From an uncultured Chloroflexaceae bacterium (GTDB taxonomy: Bacteria; Chloroflexota; Chloroflexia; Chloroflexales; Chloroflexaceae), in contig CAKZQX010000204.1 of NCBI GenBank assembly GCA_937141995.1, positions 1 through 11,005 of the forward strand: 11,005 bases of DNA. The letters are read 5' to 3'. Below the pieces are notes generated by a model, which was not told the DNA's origin, made no database searches, and saw nothing but the letters and a program-made list of their open reading frames with translations. Below are positions 5,623 through 11,005 of this stretch, one piece after another. Within the stretch, counting starts at the first letter, position 1; every line of letters starts with the position of its first letter. Made by a program: the position numbers and the translations under genes.

Positions 5623-7752
5623 CTATCCGCCGGCAGATGCAATCTGCTGCGCCAGGAAGTTGCGCACGTTCTGGGGCGTGTCACGTTCCAGCGCCTGCCG
5701 GGCTATGGCCTGGGCATCGGCCAGGCTGGCTCGGCGAATGATAACCTTGGCTGCCGGGATTAACGCGGAACTCATGCTCAACTCGGTGATCCCCAGGCCC
5801 ACCAGCAGCACCTGTGCCAGTGGATCACCGGCCAGTTCACCACATACACCGACCCACTTCCCGGCATCGTGGGCAGCGCGGGCAGTCTGGGCAATCAGGC
5901 GTAGCACGGCGGGGTGAAAGGCATCATTCAGGTAGTTGACGGCGGCGTTGGTACGGTCGGCGGCCAGGGTGTACTGCGTCAGATCATTGGTGCCGATGCT
6001 CAGGAAATCGACCAGGGTCAGCGCCTGTTCCGCCAGGAGCGCAATCGCGGGCGTTTCAACCATAATGCCAATATCCAGCCGATCCGCGATGGTCTGCCCT
6101 TCCTGCCGTAGCTCCGTGGCTACCTCGGCGACCAGTTGCCGCAGCGTGCGAATCTCATCAATACTACTGACCATCGGGAACATGACTTTGATGGTGTGAC
6201 CGGCATCGATCCGCCAGATCGCGCGCAACTGGGTTCTGAGCAGTTCGGGAGCAATATTCAGCAGGCGGATGCCGCGCATACCCAGTGCCGGGTTCTGCTC
6301 GGTGGCGGTTTTGAGATAGCGCACCGGCTTATCGCTGCCAATGTCCAGCGTGCGGATAATCAATGGTCGTTCCGCCAGGAGCGCGGCACAGGCGCGGTAC
6401 TGGGCCAGTTGTTCTTCCTCATCCGGCGCGGTGGCCCGGTCCACAAAGAGAAATTCGGTGCGGAGCAGGCCAACTCCCTCAGCGCCCTCGGTCAGTGCCT
6501 GGTTAACCTCGGCCAGGCTCCCCACATTTGCTACAACTTCGATCCGCCGGTTGTCACGCGTCATTGTCATCTGTTGCGCAACGGCACGCTGCTGCGCACG
6601 TTGTTCCTGTTCAGACTGCGCGCGCTTCCGCGCCATGGCGACCAGCGTCTCGGAGGGATGCAGGATGACTTTCCCCGACTTGCCATCGACAATGGCCGGG
6701 GTACCGTCGGGCACCTCCAGGATCGCCGGGCCAACCCCCACAACGGCGGGCAGGCCCATCCCCCGCGCCAGAATTGCGACGTGCGATGTTGGTCCGCCAT
6801 CGGCGGTGCAGAATGCCAGAACATGGGCGTGGTCCAGCATCGCCGCTTCTGAAGGCAGCAGTTCCTGAGCCAGAACAACACACGGTTGCTCCGGCAGCGC
6901 GAATGCCTGTCCCTCGGGATCAAGCAGGAGGCGCAGCAGACGCTGTTTAAGATCCTGCAAATCGGCAACCCGCGCCTGGAAGATCGGATCATGCCGCTGG
7001 TGCAGTGTGGCGCTATGCTGGTCAAGCACAGCGATTACTGCCGCCTCAAGATTAAACTTCTGCTCTGTACAGAATGTTGCAATGTCCACCTCAAGCGTTG
7101 GATCGTTGAGAAAGGCGAGATGTGCCGCAAAGATCGCGGCTTCCTCGGTACCGGCAGTCTGAACAACCCGGTCATGCAGCGCGCGTAACTCGTCACGGGC
7201 CTGCTCACGCACCTGGCGAAAGCGCTCCAGTTCGGCATCGGGATCGGCGACGGTGTGAAACTCGGGGGGGGCAATCCGCGTACGCAGGCAAAAGGTCGGG
7301 CCAACGGCAATACCCGGTGCTGCCCCAACGCCCTTGAGCGGCGGTATGTCCGGTGCTGCGGCGGGGTCCGGCATGGCGGGAGTGGTCGTTGTGGTTGTCG
7401 GCGCTGCCGGTTGGGGCATGGCGGGAACATCTGCGCGTTCAGGAGTAGCCGGACGGGGAGGCGTGACATCTTCCGGCCCCAGCGCAAAATCGGACTCAAC
7501 CAGATGTTGCAGAGCAGCCAGAGCGGAGGCAGCATCATCACCTTCAGCGCTAATCAGAATGCGCTGGCCCTGGGATACCCCCAGCGCCGTTACCCCCAGC
7601 ATGCTTTTGGCATCGACGGTCCGGCCTGCCGGCCGATCAAGATTTTTGACCTGTACGCTGCTTGTGAAGCGCGCCGCTGTCTGCACAAACAGCGCCGCCG
7701 GGCGTGCATGTAGTCCGTGGGTTTCGGTTACGATGATGGTTGTCTCGGGCAT
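5623..7752 (-). CDS. HPr-enzyme I fusion phosphotransferase (PEP-dependent)
   Basis: A 709-residue cytoplasmic fusion of the two general PTS proteins. Residues 1-92 are HPr, with the phosphorylated histidine in GLHARPAA (His15) and a regulatory-serine-like segment AKSMLGV (Ser50). A low-complexity Pro/Ala/Thr linker runs from about 93 to 138. Residues 139-709 are a full-length enzyme I: GVGAAPGIAVG, active-site histidine in GGPTSHVAILAR (His324), PEP-binding GVGLLRTEFLF (Arg431), DIGSDKP, NPALGMRGIRLL, SIGTNDLTQYT and the conserved cysteine in VCGELAGD (Cys637). EI takes phosphate from PEP and passes it to HPr. With dhaM directly upstream and no EII permease here, the likely acceptor is DhaM rather than a sugar transporter. 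The start at 7752 is set by the HPr N-terminus and AGAGGG 8 bases before it; an in-frame extension to 7956 runs back through dhaM and is not real. Confidence 0.94.
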   Translation of the reverse strand: MPETTIIVTETHGLHARPAALFVQTAARFTSSVQVKNLDRPAGRTVDAKSMLGVTALGVSQGQRILISAEGDDAASALAALQHLVESDFALGPEDVTPPRPATPERADVPAMPQPAAPTTTTTTPAMPDPAAAPDIPPLKGVGAAPGIAVGPTFCLRTRIAPPEFHTVADPDAELERFRQVREQARDELRALHDRVVQTAGTEEAAIFAAHLAFLNDPTLEVDIATFCTEQKFNLEAAVIAVLDQHSATLHQRHDPIFQARVADLQDLKQRLLRLLLDPEGQAFALPEQPCVVLAQELLPSEAAMLDHAHVLAFCTADGGPTSHVAILARGMGLPAVVGVGPAILEVPDGTPAIVDGKSGKVILHPSETLVAMARKRAQSEQEQRAQQRAVAQQMTMTRDNRRIEVVANVGSLAEVNQALTEGAEGVGLLRTEFLFVDRATAPDEEEQLAQYRACAALLAERPLIIRTLDIGSDKPVRYLKTATEQNPALGMRGIRLLNIAPELLRTQLRAIWRIDAGHTIKVMFPMVSSIDEIRTLRQLVAEVATELRQEGQTIADRLDIGIMVETPAIALLAEQALTLVDFLSIGTNDLTQYTLAADRTNAAVNYLNDAFHPAVLRLIAQTARAAHDAGKWVGVCGELAGDPLAQVLLVGLGITELSMSSALIPAAKVIIRRASLADAQAIARQALERDTPQNVRNFLAQQIASAGG

Positions 7753-7760
7753 TGACGAAT

Positions 7761-7766
7761 CCCTCT
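7761..7766 (-). promoter_or_regulatory. Ribosome binding site of the HPr-EI gene
   Basis: AGAGGG on the coding strand, 8 bases before ATG 7752. It supports this start over the longer open frame that reaches 7956. Confidence 0.65.
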
Positions 7767-7798
7767 GGATCTTGCAAAGATGTGAGCATGCGCGTGTC

Positions 7799-7824
7799 TG
7801 GGGCGGCAGTTCGCTGCCGCCCCA
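7799..7824. other. Perfect 11-bp intercistronic hairpin between dhaM and HPr-EI
   Basis: TGGGGCGGCAG (7799-7809) pairs perfectly with CTGCCGCCCCA (7814-7824) around a 4-base loop, TTCG on the plus strand and CGAA on the coding (minus) strand. On the minus strand no T-run follows, so it is not a canonical intrinsic terminator. It may be an mRNA stabilising or processing element, or a partial terminator that sets the ratio of DhaM to HPr-EI. Confidence 0.75.
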
Positions 7825-7840
7825 CTCCTCCCCCGTTATT

Positions 7841-8224
7841 TTACTCGATCTTGACCAGTTCGCGCGCGTGCTCGGCGGCGGCGGCCGTCTGCGCCAGGGT
7901 TGCGCCATTGGCGGCTTCCACGGCGGCGAGGATAGCTCCTTCCACCAGTGGCGCATTGCTCATGATAAATGATACACCACTGAGTTCCAGCGCCGTTTCG
8001 GCACTCATCACCGCGCTGCCCAGGTCCATCAACACCAGAATCCCTGCGGCCGGGTCGAGCCGCTCGAGCGCCTGCGCAATCAGATCCGTGCTGGTGCCCA
8101 GTGTGCCGTCAAGGGTGCCGCCGGCCGTTGCAATTGCAACCTTACCCTGCGTCATCTGTTCGGCCAGTGCCTTGACGCCCTCGGCAATCGCGGCACTATG
8201 AGAAACGATCAGCAGACTGACCAT
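7841..8224 (-). CDS. dhaM: DhaM, PTS EIIA-type subunit of dihydroxyacetone kinase
   Basis: A 127-residue cytoplasmic protein of the EIIA-mannose/DhaM family. It receives phosphate from HPr and, in known systems, transfers it to ADP bound to DhaL so that DhaK-DhaL can phosphorylate dihydroxyacetone. Seen: the N-terminal strand LLIVSHS with the phosphorylated His9, TAGGTLDGTLGTS (33-45) and LMDLGSAVMSAETALE (65-80), all diagnostic for DhaM rather than a sugar EIIA. Length fits the single-domain form; E. coli DhaM also carries HPr and partial EI domains, here replaced by the next gene, 88 bases downstream. Start: ATG 8224 with GGAGGT just before it; the frame is open further upstream, but that part overlaps glpC and lacks homology. 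DhaK and DhaL are not in the window. Confidence 0.93.
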   Translation of the reverse strand: MVSLLIVSHSAAIAEGVKALAEQMTQGKVAIATAGGTLDGTLGTSTDLIAQALERLDPAAGILVLMDLGSAVMSAETALELSGVSFIMSNAPLVEGAILAAVEAANGATLAQTAAAAEHARELVKIE

Positions 8225-8384
8225 ACTACCTCCGCAGTAGGGACGCGCAAACACGCGCCCGCATGCCCTCTCGATATGGAAAACCCACCCATGGGCAGTT
8301 GCAGAGGCCTGCCCAATGAGTGGCATTTCCCGGCGATCCGGCAACACATCATACCCAATCGGTAGTTTGCACCTCACGGACGAA
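8225..8384 (-). other. glpC-dhaM intercistronic leader with two possible hairpins
   Basis: This 160-base stretch holds no convincing gene. Two inverted repeats are visible. One is CATGGGCAG (8290-8298) with CTGCCCAATG (8309-8318), pairing over 9 bp with one bulged base. The other is GGG-A-CGCG (8240-8247) with CGCGCCC (8254-8260), pairing over 7 bp with one bulge, about 6 bases upstream of the dhaM ribosome binding site on the transcript. A regulatory leader or internal promoter is possible; no clear promoter boxes were found. Confidence 0.4.
8228..8233 (-). promoter_or_regulatory. dhaM: Ribosome binding site of dhaM
   Basis: GGAGGT on the coding strand, only 3 bases before ATG 8224. The match is strong and the spacing short. 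It fixes the start at the EIIA domain. Confidence 0.6.
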
Positions 8385-9638
8385 TTACACGCCGTAGGCT
8401 GCTGCGAGAATCTCGATGGGATGCTGCGTTGGTACACCCGTGCCATGTGTGATCTGCCAGCGGCAAGTTTCGCTGTCGCAGACCGCCAGGTCGCTGCCCG
8501 AACTGCGCACAAAGTCGAACAACGGTGCCCCTACGTCCATGCCAATCTGGTATTTCTCAATTTTGTAGCCATAGGTTCCGGCAATGCCGCAGCAGTCGGC
8601 GGTGCTTTCATTCAGATGCAGTCCCGGTACCAGTTCCAGGATATCCAGGGCCGGTCGTCCGACGCGATGCGCGCGTAACTGGCAGGGCGGATGGTAGGGC
8701 AGAGTGCGATCTACCGGCTTGAAGTCGGTATTCAGTTCGCCCCGCTCGTAGAGCAGTCGCAAGAACTCAAAGATATCGAAGGTATTCTCGGCAATCAGCC
8801 GGACCTCCGGGCTGTGCAGACCCAGGATCTCGGGCGCTTCCTCTTTGAGCGTGAGGGTGCAACTGGTGCTGGTGCCCACAATGGGAATGCCGCGCTTCAC
8901 ATAGGGCAGCATCTTCTCAACATTCGATGTATGGTAGCGCTGGGCGGCCGGAAATGCGCCATTGGAGAGCAGCGGCAGGCCGCAGCAGTTTTGCTCCGGG
9001 AGCAGCACCTCATAGCCGTTGCGTTCCAGCACGGCAATTGCCGCCTGGCCCACATGCGGCTCGTAGTAGTTGGTGGCACAGCCGTGGAAGTAGGCCACCT
9101 GCTTTGTCGCCTTGGGGCGCGGCTCGCTGTTCTGTGACTGACGCTTGAACCAGGAGCGGAAGCTGTAGGTCGAGTAGGTCGGCAGCGGTGCTGCCCGCGC
9201 GATGCCCATAATCTGCTCCAGTGACCAGCGGAAGGCGGAGTTTTTGAAGGCAAAGTTTGCCAGCGGCGCATGCGGTCCGCAGCCCAACTGCCCCATCAGG
9301 CCGGAGCGGGCGATCAGCGCGTTGCGGAGCGGTAGTCCCCGATCTTCGATAATTTTGCCGCGCGCGCGCGCGTTCAGTTCGGCGATGCGCACACCGGTTG
9401 GGCAGACCTGGTTACACACCCGGCAACCCGAACAGTAATCCACCGACTCATCGGGGGAGGGTTGCTGCTCGTGGCGAAAGCGCTGCGCTTGCGGGCCGAC
9501 ATATTTCGGCCCGGGGAAGCGGTCGGTCACGGCGCTGACCGGGCAGGCCGATGAGCAGATATTGCACTTGATACAGTGATCCAGTGAATGCTCGATCGAA
9601 AGCTCGATATGGTCATGGTGTGGAATATTTGTGGTCAT
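8385..9638 (-). CDS. glpC: Anaerobic glycerol-3-phosphate dehydrogenase subunit C
   Basis: A 417-residue iron-sulfur membrane-associated subunit. It passes electrons from the GlpAB flavoprotein pair to the menaquinone pool during oxidation of sn-glycerol-3-phosphate to dihydroxyacetone phosphate. Two 4Fe-4S ferredoxin motifs are intact: C22-x2-C25-x2-C28-x3-C32-P and C69-x2-C72-x2-C75-x3-C79-P. Two Cys-rich CCG domains follow, with HGCATNY (185-191) and NCCGLPL (217-223), then HPPCQLRAH (316-324) and DCCGIAGTYG (348-357). The YPGPK-like FPGPKYVGP (41-49) and the C-terminal CDSETCRWQI (387-396) agree with E. coli GlpC, which is slightly shorter (about 396 residues). It starts 33 bases after the glpB stop in the same operon. 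A related LUD/HdrD-type protein is unlikely given the closeness to GlpC and the GlpB neighbour. Confidence 0.95.
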   Translation of the reverse strand: MTTNIPHHDHIELSIEHSLDHCIKCNICSSACPVSAVTDRFPGPKYVGPQAQRFRHEQQPSPDESVDYCSGCRVCNQVCPTGVRIAELNARARGKIIEDRGLPLRNALIARSGLMGQLGCGPHAPLANFAFKNSAFRWSLEQIMGIARAAPLPTYSTYSFRSWFKRQSQNSEPRPKATKQVAYFHGCATNYYEPHVGQAAIAVLERNGYEVLLPEQNCCGLPLLSNGAFPAAQRYHTSNVEKMLPYVKRGIPIVGTSTSCTLTLKEEAPEILGLHSPEVRLIAENTFDIFEFLRLLYERGELNTDFKPVDRTLPYHPPCQLRAHRVGRPALDILELVPGLHLNESTADCCGIAGTYGYKIEKYQIGMDVGAPLFDFVRSSGSDLAVCDSETCRWQITHGTGVPTQHPIEILAAAYGV

Positions 9639-9664
9639 AGTCCTGATTTTCGCTATGCTGTTCC

Positions 9665-9685
9665 TTAATCCTCAATCCTCAATCC
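9665..9685. repeat. Heptamer tandem repeat at the glpB-glpC junction (3 units)
   Basis: Three 7-base units on the plus strand: TTAATCC, TCAATCC, TCAATCC. The TGA stop of glpB is the TCA of the middle unit read on the minus strand. Period and position resemble the 6-unit array at 4442-4483, but the unit sequence differs. Confidence 0.6.
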
Positions 9686-10916
9686 GTAGCAGTTGCCCGG
9701 CGTGCCAGCCGGTTGCCAGTGCCAGACCGCTGTAGCAGCGCTCCGGGATCGGGTCGGAGCCGGTCAGGAGCGACCCGGCGACGACGACATTATCGTAGAC
9801 GCGGTGGTCGTGAGCATCCAACGGACGCAGGCCATCATCGGTGGCAATCCCCGCCCGGTAGATCGGATGGCCGTGCTCGGCGAGGAAGCGAGGCTCAAAC
9901 CATTCGGCGCGTGACTGTGGGGCGCGCAACGGCAACCCCAGCGCCGTCTCCCAGACACGGCCGGTGTGGTCGGTACGAATGCCGCCCCCCGCGATACCGC
10001 CGGTTGCCAGCAGAAAATAGTTCGCGCGGTGCTCCTGCTCACGCGCGGCGGCCTCGCTGTAGACGGTCGTCAGTCGGCCATCCTCCCCGATACCGCGCAG
10101 CACCTCGGAGCCAACCTGCAGGCGGCCGCCGACATGGGCAATCGCGTTGCGGAAGATCTGAAAGAGGCGCATCCCTGGGATGGAAGGGGGCAACGTCGGG
10201 ATCTCAAAGATCTGCGCCCCGGTAATCCGCTCCAGGTCGCGCATGGCCCCGACCGGATCTTTAAGCCCCAGCACAGCCGGCAGGCCAATGCGGGTAGCAC
10301 TGCCCCGCTCCTTGCGTAACTGTTCGCCGATCTGCTCGCGGAAGCCGGGATCGTCAAACAGAAATGCAAAGGTCCGCGTGGTAAACTCCAGGCTACGCTT
10401 GATCGGCGGCAGTGTCAGGTAGACTCCCCGCGCCGCAACACCCTGTGCTTGCAGGTTATCCGCAGCCAGCGGTGGATAGAAATCGCGCAACTCGTGGAAA
10501 CCGGCGATCAACATCTCGTCCGCCTGCCGGACATCGCCGGCCGCCATCGTTACGGGAAAGAATGCTGCCGGACGCAACGCGCCGATGGCAGTAGGCAGCA
10601 GCGTGTTACGTTCCAGACTGCCGACATAGGGATAGTTGGCTGCTTCCACCAGCGCGCGGAAACGATCGATTGCCGCTTCGAGCCCTTCGACGCCCACGCG
10701 TGCGTAGGTATGATCCGGCTGACTCGCCGGCAAACTCCGCAGGACTTCGCGCAGATCATTACCCTCGGTATCCCCCCAGACATCAATCGTGCCGCCGGTC
10801 CAGTGGGTGGCACCCTGGCCTTTGGACAACAGCAGCGGCCGCCGCCCGGCCTCCGCCAGGGCCAGCGCGCCCATTAACCCGGCGAGTCCTGCGCCAATGA
10901 CAATTGTATCGCGCAT
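9672..10916 (-). CDS. glpB: Anaerobic glycerol-3-phosphate dehydrogenase subunit B
   Basis: A 414-residue flavoprotein subunit that partners GlpA and GlpC in the menaquinone-linked oxidation of glycerol-3-phosphate. Seen: N-terminal dinucleotide-binding motif GAGLAG (8-13) after a beta strand (TIVIG), then SKGQGATHWTGGTIDVWG (31-48), where the family has a conserved G-Q-x-A-x-H segment, FEIPTLPPSIPGMRLFQIF (237-255), strikingly like E. coli GlpB, FLLATGGIAGGGI (301-313), and the C-terminal FAD segment NVVVAGSLLTGSDPI (376-390). Length is normal (E. coli about 419). The ATG at 10916 leaves the Rossmann motif at the usual distance; upstream bases offer only a weak purine-rich ribosome site. GlpA is expected just upstream, beyond the window. 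Confidence 0.93.
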   Translation of the reverse strand: MRDTIVIGAGLAGLMGALALAEAGRRPLLLSKGQGATHWTGGTIDVWGDTEGNDLREVLRSLPASQPDHTYARVGVEGLEAAIDRFRALVEAANYPYVGSLERNTLLPTAIGALRPAAFFPVTMAAGDVRQADEMLIAGFHELRDFYPPLAADNLQAQGVAARGVYLTLPPIKRSLEFTTRTFAFLFDDPGFREQIGEQLRKERGSATRIGLPAVLGLKDPVGAMRDLERITGAQIFEIPTLPPSIPGMRLFQIFRNAIAHVGGRLQVGSEVLRGIGEDGRLTTVYSEAAAREQEHRANYFLLATGGIAGGGIRTDHTGRVWETALGLPLRAPQSRAEWFEPRFLAEHGHPIYRAGIATDDGLRPLDAHDHRVYDNVVVAGSLLTGSDPIPERCYSGLALATGWHAGQLLRIED

Positions 10917-11005
10917 AGTTCTTATCTTTTCATTGCAGGCCAGGCGCTATTGTGACGCGGCGCTATCACTGGTCATCGTCACACGCCCGCCTCTGGCTAT
11001 TCACC
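10917..11005 (-). other. Region upstream of glpB; possible 3' end of the preceding gene
   Basis: Only one minus-strand frame enters from the window edge without an immediate stop. It encodes VNSQRRACDDDQ and ends with TGA at 10968-10966, leaving 49 bases to glpB. It could be the tail of glpA, but the peptide is too short to recognise. The stretch also carries an inverted repeat TGTGACG (10951-10957) / CGTCACA (10977-10983) and a direct repeat GGCGCTAT (10943-10950 and 10959-10966). Confidence 0.25.

Noticed and set aside
7799..7824. Hairpin between dhaM and HPr-EI as an intrinsic terminator
   Set aside because: On the minus strand no T-run follows the stem, and the next gene is co-directional with its own ribosome binding site.
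7753..7956. N-terminal extension of the HPr-EI frame by 68 codons
   Set aside because: It overlaps the 3' part of dhaM, is Trp/Pro/Arg-rich, and HPr homology with a ribosome binding site begins exactly at 7752.
7334..7972. Plus-strand open frame (212 codons) across the HPr region and dhaM
   Set aside because: It lies opposite HPr-EI and dhaM, both with intact active sites, and its composition is low-complexity Ser/Ala/Arg.
8225..8512. N-terminal extension of the dhaM frame by 96 codons
   Set aside because: It overlaps the end of glpC and has no homology; GGAGGT before 8224 and the EIIA fold start support the shorter protein.
10951..10983. CRP-type operator upstream of glpB
   Set aside because: TGTGA and TCACA half-sites are present, but they are about 23 bases apart instead of 6, so the standard CRP geometry is not met.

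Overview
The window is GC-rich DNA, densely coding and bacterial in style. The best guess for the host is a member of the Chloroflexota, possibly close to the filamentous phototrophs. This rests on overall gene style: a menaquinone MenA domain, lipoproteins in a high-GC genome, an HPr-EI fusion without any sugar-transport EII, and anaerobic GlpBC. It is an inference, not a proof. No rRNA, tRNA, CRISPR array or insertion sequence was seen.

Layout. A plus-strand operon (2-1856) encodes a hotdog acyl-CoA thioesterase whose 5' end is cut by the window edge, a small flavin reductase-like FMN protein and a lipoprotein with a phosphodiester glycosidase (NAGPA/DUF2233) domain. It converges at 1857-1937 on a long minus-strand block that fills the rest of the window. 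Read in its direction of transcription (right to left), that block is glpB (10916-9672), glpC (9638-8385), dhaM (8224-7841), a fused HPr-enzyme I gene (7752-5623), then after a 123-base gap with a plausible promoter and dyad an ABC importer of the nitrate/sulfonate/thiamine-precursor type: binding lipoprotein (5499-4477), ATPase (4442-3642) and a permease fused in one frame to a complete MenA-type prenyltransferase (3614-1938).

How the genes fit together. GlpB and GlpC are two of the three subunits of anaerobic glycerol-3-phosphate dehydrogenase, which makes dihydroxyacetone phosphate and passes electrons to menaquinone. DhaM plus HPr-EI form a PEP-driven phosphorelay that in known systems re-phosphorylates ADP bound to DhaL, so that DhaK-DhaL can convert dihydroxyacetone to dihydroxyacetone phosphate. 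Both routes meet at the same triose phosphate. GlpA, DhaK and DhaL are not in the window; if they exist they should lie beyond base 11005 or elsewhere in the genome. MenA-type activity makes the quinone that GlpABC reduces, so a quinone theme may link the two halves of the minus-strand block.

The most unusual object is the permease-MenA fusion, which physically joins an importer channel to an enzyme that prenylates an aromatic quinone precursor. Other structures worth a look are two intercistronic heptamer tandem repeats that contain stop codons, a perfect 11-bp hairpin between dhaM and the HPr-EI gene, and a dyad placed at the expected transcription start of the ABC operon.
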